Positions 18,074-26,540 of a DNA stretch of 64,000 nucleotides are shown piece by piece. The DNA lies in NCBI RefSeq assembly GCF_016890225.1, contig NZ_JAFELM010000043.1, forward strand, positions 1 through 64,000, read 5' to 3'. The translations under genes and the position numbers were made by a program. A model generated the notes under the pieces. That model saw only the letters and a program-made list of their open reading frames with translations, was not told the DNA's origin and did no database searches. How positions within the stretch are numbered: position 1 is the first letter of the stretch; each line of letters begins with the position of its first letter. The DNA comes from Bacillus suaedaesalsae (GTDB lineage Bacteria > Bacillota > Bacilli > Bacillales > SA4).

Positions 18074-18484
18074 TTGAAGATTGAAAGTGTCATAATATTA
18101 GTTAATAAAATGTGCGGTGAATCTAATTATACAAGGGCTCGTGAAATTATTTTTAGAGAATGGGATCGTCTAACTGACTCGAATAATTACAATTTATTAA
18201 ACAAAAGTGCAAAGGAATTTATTAAGATTATCAAATCTGAAAGAGAAACTGGTTCCTTTAATTCTTTATCTTTATCAGAGAAAAAGATCCTTAATCTATT
18301 TAATCAATATGTGAGAGAGCTAAACCTGGACTTTGCGAAACGAATTTATAATGACAATTCACATTTGTTCGAGAAAAAAGCTTCACAAGACTGGTTAAAC
18401 TCTGAGGCGAAAATCTTCTATGATGCTTGGAAGAGATATAAAAATACTGAATCCAATACAGAACCTAAGAGATCCTCAATTTGA
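18074..18484 (+). CDS. Hypothetical helical protein, 136 aa
   Basis: A TTG start with GAGGTG eight bases upstream opens the frame MKIESVIILVNKMCGESNYT. It appears alpha-helical and soluble (REIIFREWDRLTDSN, LFNQYVRELNLDFAKRIYND) with a polar tail. No family recognised. It is monocistronic, between the ypwA terminator and a hairpin (AGATC...GATCT then T-run) overlapping its own 3' end. A Spo0A-box-like sequence lies upstream, so sporulation-linked control is possible but unproven. Confidence 0.65.
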   Translation: MKIESVIILVNKMCGESNYTRAREIIFREWDRLTDSNNYNLLNKSAKEFIKIIKSERETGSFNSLSLSEKKILNLFNQYVRELNLDFAKRIYNDNSHLFEKKASQDWLNSEAKIFYDAWKRYKNTESNTEPKRSSI

Positions 18485-18540
18485 TGATCTTTTTTTCTGT
18501 CTTCTGATAGATCGTTGTTTTATTTCGAACATGTCTAGAA

Positions 18541-18665
18541 ACAAGTAATTAGTTAGGTTTTGCGTGCATCTCTTCGTCAACGCATGAATATCACAACGAT
18601 TGGAGATTTAAATGTAATTAAATAAGGTAACTAGCCATAATGTCAGCGAAAAGAGCTTTTTTAGG
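18541..18665. repeat. Dispersed intergenic repeat, second family, copy 1
   Basis: Shares GCATCT-TTCGTCAA-GCATGAATATCACA...TTGGAGATTTAAATGTAATT...CATAATGT...CGAAAAGAG in order with 60341-60465. It is non-coding and lies between two genes. Confidence 0.65.
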
Positions 18666-18743
18666 CTTATTTATGTGAAACTTTCCAATTAATGGTACCG
18701 TCAAATCAATTGAACACCATTTCATACACCAGGGGGAAGACAG

Positions 18744-19247
18744 ATGAGAAAAGCAATAATGGCTATTGTATTAGGATTTATATTGTCATTTGGGATAGTT
18801 GGAATCCAAAAGGCTGAGGCTTCAACAATTGTTTCAGTGAAAAAAGGTGACACTTTATATTCCATTTCAAACAAATACGGTATGACAGTAGAGGAGTTGA
18901 AATTAGCTAATAAACTAACTTCAAACATCATCTATGTTGGAAAAATATTAAAGGTGAAAGATTCAAACGAGATTGTTATAAAAAAGGGTGATACGCTATA
19001 CTCACTTGCTAAAAAGCATAAAACAACTGTCGCGAAGTTAAAAGAAATGAACAATTTAACATCAAACACAATCTACATTGGTCAACTAGTAAAAGTAAAA
19101 ACTGAAGTCATTATCAAAATCCGAAAAGGTGATACTCTTTATAGCTTGGCTAATAAATACAATACCTCAGTGCAAGATCTAAAAGTGATGAACAACCTAA
19201 AATCTAACACAATTTATATCGGACAAAACCTGAAAGTATCTCAATAA
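18744..19247 (+). CDS. Secreted protein with three LysM domains
   Basis: 167 residues. A signal peptide (MRKAIMAIVLGFILSFGIVG...KAEA) is followed by three LysM modules at about 28-71, 75-118 and 122-166, each with the pattern KKGDTLYSxxxKY...LK.MNNL.SNTIYIGQ.LKV. LysM binds N-acetylglucosamine in peptidoglycan or chitin. No catalytic domain follows, so it is probably a wall-bound or spore-cortex-associated adaptor rather than a hydrolase. GGGGGAAGA lies upstream of the ATG. The modules are very alike, indicating internal duplication. Confidence 0.9.
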   Translation: MRKAIMAIVLGFILSFGIVGIQKAEASTIVSVKKGDTLYSISNKYGMTVEELKLANKLTSNIIYVGKILKVKDSNEIVIKKGDTLYSLAKKHKTTVAKLKEMNNLTSNTIYIGQLVKVKTEVIIKIRKGDTLYSLANKYNTSVQDLKVMNNLKSNTIYIGQNLKVSQ

Positions 19248-19332
19248 CCTTAAAACATAAACAATCCAACTTACAATAGTAAAACACAAACGCTCTAATC
19301 TCGTGGTTAGGGTGTTTAACAATGGAACGAAC

Positions 19333-19385
19333 TTTACCACTTTAAAGGAGTGGGGGCCTGTCCCCCACTCCTTTAAAGTGGTAAA
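19333..19385. repeat. Perfect 24-bp inverted repeat (hairpin)
   Basis: Arms 19333-19356 and 19362-19385 are exact reverse complements around the loop CCTGT, with a GTGGGGG-CCTGT-CCCCCAC apex. No T-run follows, so it is not a normal one-way terminator. It lies about 60 bp before the carbonic anhydrase start. Confidence 0.9.
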
Positions 19386-19446
19386 ATGTTTGGTGAAAAT
19401 TCAAATTTTATTGTAAGATGGTTATAAATTGGATAGGAGGTTGGTT

Positions 19447-20013
19447 ATGTCAAGGTTAGATGAGATTCTTACATATAATCAAAATTTTGTAGAGGATAAG
19501 CACTATGAGAAGTTTCATACAGATAAGTATCCTGATAAGAACATGGTGATTTTAACTTGTATGGATACTAGGCTTGTTGAGTTACTTCCTAAGGCAATGA
19601 ATATTTCTAATGGGGATGCAAAGGTCATTAAGAATGCTGGAGCATTAGTTTCTCATCCGTTTGGTGGGATCATGCGTAGTATTTTGGTTGCTGTTTATAT
19701 GCTGAAGGCGAAGGAAGTGTTTGTTGTTGGTCATCATGATTGTGGGATGACAGGCATGCATGCCACTCCACTTTTAGAAAAGGCTATTGAGTCTGGTGTG
19801 AGTACAGAAAATATTGATATATTAAAGAATGCTGGAATCAATATTGAATCCTTCCTCCAAGGATTTAGCAGCGTGGAGGAAAGTGTACTAGAGTCAGTTA
19901 ATATGATTAAGAACCATCCGTTAATGCCGAAAAATACAGTCGTTCATGGTCTGATCATTCATCCAGACACAGGTAAATTAGATGTTGTTATTGATGGAGC
20001 AAAGGAGCAATAA
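19447..20013 (+). CDS. Beta-class carbonic anhydrase (YtiB-like)
   Basis: 188 residues. Zinc ligands are Cys38 in LTCMDTRL, His96 and Cys99 in VVGHHDCGM, with the Asp40-Arg42 dyad of beta-carbonic anhydrases. The small, compact form resembles Bacillus YtiB. It interconverts CO2 and bicarbonate in the cytosol. Start ATG 19447 has AGGAGG about seven bases upstream; TTG 19429 is an in-frame alternative. The SDR gene starts four bases after its stop, so the pair forms an operon. The perfect hairpin at 19333 lies in the leader region. Confidence 0.9.
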   Translation: MSRLDEILTYNQNFVEDKHYEKFHTDKYPDKNMVILTCMDTRLVELLPKAMNISNGDAKVIKNAGALVSHPFGGIMRSILVAVYMLKAKEVFVVGHHDCGMTGMHATPLLEKAIESGVSTENIDILKNAGINIESFLQGFSSVEESVLESVNMIKNHPLMPKNTVVHGLIIHPDTGKLDVVIDGAKEQ

Positions 20014-20016
20014 ACT

Positions 20017-20790
20017 ATGTATTTACCATCATTTGATTTAACAAATAAAATTGCGGTTGTAACAGGTGCAGGTCGTGGAATTGGAAGAGCTATTGCAATC
20101 GGACTTGCAGAGGCGGGTGCTGATGTAGCGCTTTTATCAAGAACTGAGGAGGACCTAAAACTGGTTGCCTCTGAAATAGAAAAGCTAGGACGTAAAGTAC
20201 TTTACATTCCAACTGATGTAACAAGCAGACAGGATGTCCAAAACGCTGTAAATAAAATTAAAATGGAATTTGATACCATTGATATCTTGATTAATAATGC
20301 GGGCATGAACATACGATCCAAAGCTTTAGATGTAACAGATGAAGAGTGGCATGCAATCATGGATACTAACTTAAAATCAGCATTTATGATGGCACAAGAA
20401 GTTGGTAAAGTGATGAAAGAAAACGGAAAAAATGGTAGAATCATTACCATTTCATCGGTTGCTGGACATGTAGCTTTACGTACAGGAGTCGTCTATGCTG
20501 CTACGAAAGCGGCGATTATCCAAATGACAAAAGTATTAGCTCTAGAATGGGGACAATACGGTATAAATGTAAACTCCATCGGCCCTTGGTACTTTAAAAC
20601 ACCATTAACAGAAAAGCTTTTACAGGATGAACAATATGTTAGTGAAATACTGTCTGTTACACCATTAAAACGTGTCGGGGAATTGCCAGAGCTTGTGGGC
20701 CCAACTGTTTTTTTATGCTCAGATGCTGCCTCATACATTACAGGTCAAACGCTTTTTGTTGACGGGGGAATGACAATTCAAGGGTTTTAA
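20017..20790 (+). CDS. Short-chain dehydrogenase/reductase
   Basis: 257 residues, classical SDR. The nucleotide-binding TGAGRGIG motif (about 17-24), NNAGM, catalytic Ser in ISSVAGHVA, YAATKAA with the catalytic Tyr and Lys, and a C-terminal GQTLFVDGGM. ALLSR after beta-2 lacks an acidic residue and leaves NADP(H) use possible. It resembles gluconate 5-dehydrogenase or 3-oxoacyl reductase-type SDRs, so substrate is uncertain. It is tightly coupled to the carbonic anhydrase gene and ends in a terminator. Confidence 0.88.
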   Translation: MYLPSFDLTNKIAVVTGAGRGIGRAIAIGLAEAGADVALLSRTEEDLKLVASEIEKLGRKVLYIPTDVTSRQDVQNAVNKIKMEFDTIDILINNAGMNIRSKALDVTDEEWHAIMDTNLKSAFMMAQEVGKVMKENGKNGRIITISSVAGHVALRTGVVYAATKAAIIQMTKVLALEWGQYGINVNSIGPWYFKTPLTEKLLQDEQYVSEILSVTPLKRVGELPELVGPTVFLCSDAASYITGQTLFVDGGMTIQGF

Positions 20791-20802
20791 TTAGTGTTAA
20801 CA

Positions 20803-20840
20803 AATCCTGTCGGACAATCTTCGAAGTGCCCGACAGGATT
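20803..20840. terminator. Terminator between convergent SDR and phosphodiesterase genes
   Basis: AATCCTGTCGG (20803-20813) is the exact complement of CCGACAGGATT (20830-20840). Confidence 0.75.
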
Positions 20841-20862
20841 AAATTATCATAATGCCCTACTT

Positions 20863-22446
20863 CTACTTACCTCTAATTAATTTTAATAACCATTTTTGTA
20901 AGTCAATTATTCTATAATGGTCAGGTACTTGTTCAGTACCTGCAATAATTATTGGTGCTAGAGAATCAACAGCGTGTAAAGAACCGTGAGCACCACCGCC
21001 GATATGAGTAGGTGAACTTTCACCAATAAATTCAAAGCCAGGCTTTGCGTCCACAATTAGGAACCTCCCATCGTGTGAGTTTAAGGCACCATATAATCTT
21101 GCAAGACCATCAGGATAGTCTCCATATTGAATCCTTCCCTCGTTATTAACACTTAGATCCAAAATAGTCATATCACCATGCAGATGCCAAGATTGTTCAA
21201 ATTCATCGGTATATTTTCCTTTTTTCTTAAAGGTTAGTACTGTAGTTTTAGTAGGTGTCATGACATGAATAGTTTCATCTTCCTTCCATGCAACAAATCC
21301 GATTCGATTATCATTCATTAATTTCTCTCTAATTGATGTTATAGAAACCACTTGTTTTAGAGCATATATATAAGCCATTCTTTCGTTTGGAGCAAGAATA
21401 ATTTCGTCGTCCTTTTTGATTCCTTCTAAGTTAGCAATTATAAAATCCTTTAATAAGCTTCTTAAATCTATTAATGCTCTTTGCTTGTCTTCCAATATAG
21501 AGGATTGGCTACTATCACCAATAATGACCCATGTAATTTCGTGTAAGGCATCTTCCCAACTTGAAAAGTTGTTAAGTATTTTTTGGAGCTCTTTATCAAC
21601 TTTAATTATACCGTCGACAGTATGAATGCCTTTATTATGTATGGGTCGATCGTTACCTGGAAAATAAACTAGTGAAAAATTAGGTGTCAAATTTTGTTGG
21701 ATTAAATAGTTTAGCTCCTCTCTAGAACCTCTATCGCTTATTCCGTAATTATTTAAAAGGGAGTAGTTAGTTGGGTTTACTTTAATCAGTTGTCCAAAAG
21801 ATAATAACGGAGGGCCAGTTGTACGAAATTCTTTTGGAATTGAAGGGAATTTATATAAGAGCCTAGGTAGTTTTAATGTATGCTCATAATTTCCTCTATA
21901 AACGAGTCCGTTAATTGATGCAGACGTTAATCCCACTTTATCTAATTGCTCATATATTGTTAATTCTTCATGGCTTAAGTCTGCATTATTTAATTTATAT
22001 AGACTATCACTTATGAAATTTGGTATACCAAGTTTAATATTTTCTAAAGCATTATTACCGTAACTGATGAGACGGTTTTCTGAATTGTTGTACCAAATTA
22101 ATCCTGGAACTTTATGTTGATTAGCGTAAGTACCTGTAATTAACGAACTATCGATCGTTACAGACATAGTGGGGTAGGAACTTATTAATTTAGGATAGTA
22201 ATTGCTATTTTTTATGAAAAATTTAAGAGCTGGGGCATGTCCAGATTCAATTGCGTTCTTCATCGGGCTTTCCATTAATGAATCAATTACGATTAATACC
22301 ACTTTTTTTTCTGATAAAGAAGTAGTAATCACGTTAGGATTCGCGGGTTTTTTATCATTATTATTAATCCCAGATGTAAGAATTAGGCTTACACTAATGA
22401 TGATAGAAATAACGAGTTTAAAGAACATTGGTTTTTTCACCCTCAA
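20863..22446 (-). CDS. Secreted/lipid-anchored alkaline-phosphatase-superfamily phosphodiesterase
   Basis: 527 residues with an N-terminal signal or anchor (FFKLVISIIISVSLILTSG). The nucleotide pyrophosphatase/phosphodiesterase fold is shown by LIVIDSLME (metal Asp), ISSYPTMSVTIDSSLITGTYANQHKVPG, containing the likely Thr/Ser nucleophile, WVIIGDSSQS and the late metal-site region PTHIGGGAHGSLHAVDSLAP. It probably hydrolyses a phosphodiester or similar bond outside the membrane. No Cys lipobox is obvious. It is transcribed opposite to its neighbours. Substrate unknown. Confidence 0.82.
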   Translation of the reverse strand: MRVKKPMFFKLVISIIISVSLILTSGINNNDKKPANPNVITTSLSEKKVVLIVIDSLMESPMKNAIESGHAPALKFFIKNSNYYPKLISSYPTMSVTIDSSLITGTYANQHKVPGLIWYNNSENRLISYGNNALENIKLGIPNFISDSLYKLNNADLSHEELTIYEQLDKVGLTSASINGLVYRGNYEHTLKLPRLLYKFPSIPKEFRTTGPPLLSFGQLIKVNPTNYSLLNNYGISDRGSREELNYLIQQNLTPNFSLVYFPGNDRPIHNKGIHTVDGIIKVDKELQKILNNFSSWEDALHEITWVIIGDSSQSSILEDKQRALIDLRSLLKDFIIANLEGIKKDDEIILAPNERMAYIYALKQVVSITSIREKLMNDNRIGFVAWKEDETIHVMTPTKTTVLTFKKKGKYTDEFEQSWHLHGDMTILDLSVNNEGRIQYGDYPDGLARLYGALNSHDGRFLIVDAKPGFEFIGESSPTHIGGGAHGSLHAVDSLAPIIIAGTEQVPDHYRIIDLQKWLLKLIRGK

Positions 22447-22667
22447 ATATGAAATTCTTTTTACTTTCTCCCAATTTCAGTGTTTAATTCCACCTTTCCT
22501 TATAGATGTATTGATCAGGCTGAATTCAGGTTTAGGAATAGGTAAATGATGGCTATATGATTAGAGATAATCTTCCAAACTGTAAGGTACAAGTCACAAT
22601 ATTTAAGCGAAAACCATACTGTATCATTAGGCAAAAATCCAGTATCTATATGAGGAGATGGTTGAAG

Positions 22668-23780
22668 GTGGCAAAAATTAAAAACTTCTATGCTGGCTCT
22701 AATTCCAGTCAAGGATTTTATTCTCTATATGACCAAGCGATAAAGGACCTTGATCGATTGTATATTTTAAAAGGAGGGCCAGGTACTGGTAAGTCTACAT
22801 TTATGCGAAAAATAGGCTTAGTCATGATGGACAAAGGATATGACCTGGAGTACCTGCACTGCTCTAGTGACAATAAATCATTAGATGGCATTATAATTCC
22901 TGAGTTAAAGGTTGGAATCGTTGACGGTACTGCACCTCATGTGATTGAACCGAAATATCCAGGAGTAGTGGAAAAAGTAGTGGATTTAGGTGCTTACCGT
23001 AATGATGCTTTTCTTGCGCAATATAAAAATATCATTATAAGTCTAACAAAAGACATTGAAACAAATTTCAATGCAGCTTACAGCACGATGCAAGAAGCGA
23101 AAAAAGTTCATTTAAAACGAGAAGAAATATATTTGAGAGCAATGAGCTTTGACAAAGCCGATCATGTCACTCAGGATTTAATTCGCTCTATTTTTCATAT
23201 ACCATTTACGAAAGAAGAAAATCCAACGGTAACAAAGAAGTTTTTCGGTGCTGCTACTCCTAAGGGAGCCGTGAACTTTATTGATAACATTACAGAAGAT
23301 GTAACACGAAGATATATAATAAAAGGTAGACCAGGTAGTGGAAAATCAACACTCATGAAGAAAATCGGTGCTTATGCTGAGGCAAATAGTTTATCTGTTG
23401 AATATTATCCATGTGCGTTTGATCCAAAAAGTATCGACATGATCATTATCCCTTCATTAAGTGTTGCTGTAATGGATGGTACTGCACCTCATGTAGTAGA
23501 CCCATATCGTTTAAATGATGTAGTAGTAGATATGTTTACGCTATGTATGGACACCAGTGTAGAAGATGTTCATAGTAATGAAATTGGAGAACTAAACACT
23601 TCATACAAAAACAAGATGACATTAGCGACAAATTTCCTAAGTGAAGCAAAGAGGTTACACGATAGATTAGAAGAATTCTATATGCAAGCAATGGATTTTG
23701 AAAAAGTTGATATAAAACGAGAAGAAGTGCTTGAGGAAATCCTCTACATCGCAACTGTAAAAAATAATCATAGTAATTAA
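22668..23780 (+). CDS. Tandem P-loop ATPase (PRK06851-like)
   Basis: About 370 residues with two homologous halves: each has a Walker A (GGPGTGKST near residue 35; GRPGSGKST near 225) and a matching IIPELKVGIVDGTAPHV / IIPSLSVAVMDGTAPHV segment. This is the conserved Bacillus/Clostridium ATPase known only as PRK06851-like. Function unknown. GTG 22668 is chosen because AGGAG lies ten bases upstream; earlier in-frame starts from 22557 have no support. It is divergent from the phosphodiesterase gene and no partner is adjacent. Confidence 0.8.
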   Translation: MAKIKNFYAGSNSSQGFYSLYDQAIKDLDRLYILKGGPGTGKSTFMRKIGLVMMDKGYDLEYLHCSSDNKSLDGIIIPELKVGIVDGTAPHVIEPKYPGVVEKVVDLGAYRNDAFLAQYKNIIISLTKDIETNFNAAYSTMQEAKKVHLKREEIYLRAMSFDKADHVTQDLIRSIFHIPFTKEENPTVTKKFFGAATPKGAVNFIDNITEDVTRRYIIKGRPGSGKSTLMKKIGAYAEANSLSVEYYPCAFDPKSIDMIIIPSLSVAVMDGTAPHVVDPYRLNDVVVDMFTLCMDTSVEDVHSNEIGELNTSYKNKMTLATNFLSEAKRLHDRLEEFYMQAMDFEKVDIKREEVLEEILYIATVKNNHSN

Positions 23781-23786
23781 AATAAA

Positions 23787-23952
23787 GGCACTGTTAAAGT
23801 ACAGTCTTGAATTTTAGCTATATGTTGATTGTAGTGAATGGTGCGAGACTCCTGCAGGTGAGACTCATGCAGTAGCATAGTGACGGAGGCTCCCGTAGCA
23901 CCAAGGAAAACGGGTGCAGCACCGAAAATCAACATTATTGTTTAACAGAGCC
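23787..23952. repeat. Dispersed intergenic repeat with inverted ends, copy 2
   Basis: Ends GGCACTGTTAAAGTACAG...TTTTAGCTATATGTTGATTG and AAATCAACATTATTGTTTAA-CAGAGCC match copy 1 (3304-3454). This copy carries an internal near-duplication (GAGACTCCTGCAG / GAGACTCATGCAG), which makes it about 15 bp longer. Confidence 0.75.
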
Positions 23953-23957
23953 AAAAT

Positions 23958-23990
23958 AAAAAACGGCAGAAATTGCCGTTTTTTATTTTT
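23958..23990 (+). terminator. Terminator after the ATPase gene
   Basis: AAAACGGCA-GAAAT-TGCCGTTTTTTATTTTT. Confidence 0.85.
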
Positions 23991-24036
23991 ACATACAATG
24001 GAATTCTACTTTATATAAGATAAGGAGAAGGTGTTT

Positions 24037-24561
24037 ATGACGAGAAAACAATATGAGGCGAAAGATGGCTCAATTTATACGATTAGACCTGTTCACAAGG
24101 AGGATGCTAGAGAAATCGTTCGCGCTGTTCAATCAATTATCGAGGCAGGAATGTATATACAAAAGGAAACAGTCCGTTCGATTAAGGAAGAAGAAGCATT
24201 CATTGAAGATATGATGAACAAAGGAAATATGTACAATACAGTAATATGGAAAGGGAAAATCGTAGGGATAGCACGAGTGATGAAGGGTGATTTATCCATG
24301 AAAGAGCATACTGGTGTATTTCGAACATGGATTATCGACGAAGCGCAGGGCTTAGGAATTGGAAATGCTATTATGCAATCAACACTAGAGTGGGGGAGAA
24401 AAGCAGGAATACATAAGATTTGGCTAACTGTGTTTGCCTCTAACGAAGGTGCACATTACCTTTACAAAAAATATGGTTTTGTAGAAGAAGGAATTCAGAA
24501 GGGGCAAGTGAAAATTAATAATCGATTAGATGATGAAATTTTTATGGCGTATTTCTTTTGA
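24037..24561 (+). CDS. GNAT-family N-acetyltransferase
   Basis: About 174 residues. The GNAT core runs from YTIRPVHKEDA to FMAYFF; the acetyl-CoA loop is EAQGLGIGNAIMQ (Q/R-x-x-G-x-G) and is followed by WLTVFASNEGAHYLYKKYGFVEEG, a hallmark of RimI/ribosomal-type acetyltransferases. Substrate unknown. ATG 24037 has AAGGAG nine bases upstream; GTG 24031 would be too close. It stands alone between two terminators. Confidence 0.88.
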   Translation: MTRKQYEAKDGSIYTIRPVHKEDAREIVRAVQSIIEAGMYIQKETVRSIKEEEAFIEDMMNKGNMYNTVIWKGKIVGIARVMKGDLSMKEHTGVFRTWIIDEAQGLGIGNAIMQSTLEWGRKAGIHKIWLTVFASNEGAHYLYKKYGFVEEGIQKGQVKINNRLDDEIFMAYFF

Positions 24562-24648
24562 ATTTCCAAATTTTAAGTAGTGTTGTAGTATTGAAATTGA
24601 GTTATAATAAATTTGCACAACAACTTATAAATTCTCCAAAAAACGTTT

Positions 24649-24674
24649 GCTTCCCAACTAGGGAAGCTTTTTTT
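24649..24674 (+). terminator. Terminator upstream of bcsA
   Basis: GCTTCCC-AACTA-GGGAAGC followed by seven T. It lies 88 bp after the GNAT stop and 86 bp before bcsA. A TATAAT sequence at about 24603 upstream raises the option of attenuation. Confidence 0.85.
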
Positions 24675-24759
24675 ATGCCGTTATTATGGTAAATAATGAA
24701 TAGTCTGATTGTATTTGGAAAAAAGTAATGGTAGTGAAACAGAAAAAAGGTGGGATGGT

Positions 24760-25851
24760 ATGCCTAAAATAGCTTCTGTCGGTGTTTGTATTCCACCGAA
24801 CCATTTAACTCAAGAGACAACGATGGAATTTGCTGCTGAGCTCTTCCAGCAATCATTCAAAGATCTTCCACGATTACTAAAGGTGTTTGAAAACGCTGAA
24901 ATTCAGAGTAGAAACCTTGCTGAAGATATAACATGGTTTAGGCAAGACCATACGTTTGAGGAGAAAAATAACACGTATATCAAACATGCCGTTGAATTCG
25001 GAATGAAAGCGATAATAAATTGTTTACATAATCAAGCATTTTTACCAAAAAACATACCATACAAGGAAATAGATGCTATTTTTTTCATTTCTACAACAGG
25101 AATATCGACTCCAAGTATCGAAGCGAAAATTATGAATCATTTACCATTTTCTCCTCACACAAAACGAATACCAATATGGGGATTAGGCTGCGCGGGTGGC
25201 GCAGCGGGTTTATCTCGTGCATACGAGTATTGTTTAGCTTATCCAAAGGCAAAGGTGTTAGTAGTCTCCGTTGAACTATGTAGTCTCACTTTTCAACGAA
25301 ATGACCGATCAAAAAGTAATTTAGTGGGAACCTCATTATTTTCTGATGGGGTTGCTGCGGTACTTGTAATTGGTGACTCAGCTGCAATGAAGCAAAATGA
25401 GGTAACAAAAGCATTTCCTTCAATTGTTGATACACAATCAACTTTAATGCCTAATTCAGAAGAGGTGATGGGTTGGGATATAAAAAATGAAGGATTGTTT
25501 GTAATTTTTTCAAAAGATATACCATCAATCATAAAATCGTGGTTAAAACCAAATGTAGAAAAATTCCTCGAAAAACACCAATTAAAATTAGCGGATATTC
25601 AGCATTTTATTGCTCATCCTGGTGGAAAAAAAGTAATTGAGGCATACGAGGAATCCCTAGGTTTCGGCAAAGAGAAAACAAAGATTTCACAAAAGATTCT
25701 CAGGGAGCACGGAAACATGTCATCTGCTACGGTTTATTATGTGCTAGAAGAATTCATGAAGCAAAATATTCCGAAAAATGAATTTGGATTAATTGCTGCA
25801 TTAGGACCAGGTTTTAGTTCTGAGTTGTTGCTCGTAAGGTGGGTGGGGTAA
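24760..25851 (+). CDS. bcsA: Type III polyketide synthase (BcsA/BpsA)
   Basis: 363 residues of the chalcone/stilbene-synthase fold. The nucleophile Cys144 lies in WGLGCAGGAAGL; catalytic His is in FIAHPGGKKVIEAYE and Asn in REHGNMSSATVYY. B. subtilis BpsA makes alkylpyrones and alkylresorcinol-type lipids from long-chain acyl-CoA and malonyl-CoA. Start ATG 24760 follows AAAAGGTGGG; the frame can extend to 24709 without a ribosome site. The methyltransferase gene follows with one base between stop and start, as in Bacillus bpsA-bpsB. Confidence 0.93.
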   Translation: MPKIASVGVCIPPNHLTQETTMEFAAELFQQSFKDLPRLLKVFENAEIQSRNLAEDITWFRQDHTFEEKNNTYIKHAVEFGMKAIINCLHNQAFLPKNIPYKEIDAIFFISTTGISTPSIEAKIMNHLPFSPHTKRIPIWGLGCAGGAAGLSRAYEYCLAYPKAKVLVVSVELCSLTFQRNDRSKSNLVGTSLFSDGVAAVLVIGDSAAMKQNEVTKAFPSIVDTQSTLMPNSEEVMGWDIKNEGLFVIFSKDIPSIIKSWLKPNVEKFLEKHQLKLADIQHFIAHPGGKKVIEAYEESLGFGKEKTKISQKILREHGNMSSATVYYVLEEFMKQNIPKNEFGLIAALGPGFSSELLLVRWVG

Positions 25852-25852
25852 C

Positions 25853-26413
25853 ATGTTATTCATACTATTTGTTTCGATTATTGTGCTTCAAAGGGTTTTG
25901 GAGCTTTATATTGCACGAAAAAATGAAAAGTGGATGAAAGGACAAGGAGGAGTCGAATATGGACAAGAACATTATCCAATCATGGTTACAATGCATATCA
26001 TGTTCTTTGTTGCATTACTTGTAGAAGTGCTTGTCCTAAATAAGCAACTATCCTCGTGGTGGCCGGTATTACTTTCATTATTTTTCGTTACCCAGGCAAT
26101 CCGTATTTGGGCATTATCTTCATTAGGGAAGTATTGGAACACGAAAATTATCGTTTTACCAAATACATCCATAGTAAAGAAAGGTCCATACAAATACTTC
26201 AGGCATCCTAACTATACAATTGTTGCTCTTGAGATATTAGTGATTCCGATGCTGTTCGAGGCATTTTGGACTGCAGTTATCTTTACGATTTTAAATGTTC
26301 TCATGCTTTCTGTCCGTATCCCTCTAGAAGAGAAGGCTTTAATGAGTGTAACAGATTACACAGAGCAGTTTAAAGAGATCTCCAGATTTCCAACACCTTT
26401 AAAGAAATCGTAA
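25853..26413 (+). CDS. ypbQ: Isoprenylcysteine carboxyl methyltransferase-family protein (YpbQ/BpsB)
   Basis: 186 residues, mostly membrane helices (about 1-17, 40-62, 66-86, 120-150), ending in the ICMT signature GPYKYFRHPNYTIVALEIL with the SAM-binding R-H-P-N and a later Glu (PLEEKALM). In B. subtilis the partner BpsB methylates the hydroxyl of alkylpyrones made by BpsA, and this gene directly follows bcsA, so the same role is likely. Membrane-embedded. A terminator follows. Confidence 0.92.
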   Translation: MLFILFVSIIVLQRVLELYIARKNEKWMKGQGGVEYGQEHYPIMVTMHIMFFVALLVEVLVLNKQLSSWWPVLLSLFFVTQAIRIWALSSLGKYWNTKIIVLPNTSIVKKGPYKYFRHPNYTIVALEILVIPMLFEAFWTAVIFTILNVLMLSVRIPLEEKALMSVTDYTEQFKEISRFPTPLKKS

Positions 26414-26439
26414 AAAGGCTAGATAAACTAGCCTTTTTT
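26412..26439 (+). terminator. Terminator of the bcsA-ypbQ operon
   Basis: AAAAAGGCTAG-ATAAA-CTAGCCTTTTTT. Confidence 0.88.
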
Positions 26440-26540
26440 CTTATTGTACGACCTATTTTTTATAGGAAATTATGCAGGAATACAGTAGAATATAGAATAG
26501 AAAACGTTTTAATGGATAGTAAAAAGGAGATATGCACGTC

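Noticed and set aside
26499-26512. AAAACGTTTT palindrome as a CcpA (cre) site before dynA
   Set aside because: The central ten bases fit but the outer TG/CA positions do not, and short AT-rich palindromes are frequent here.
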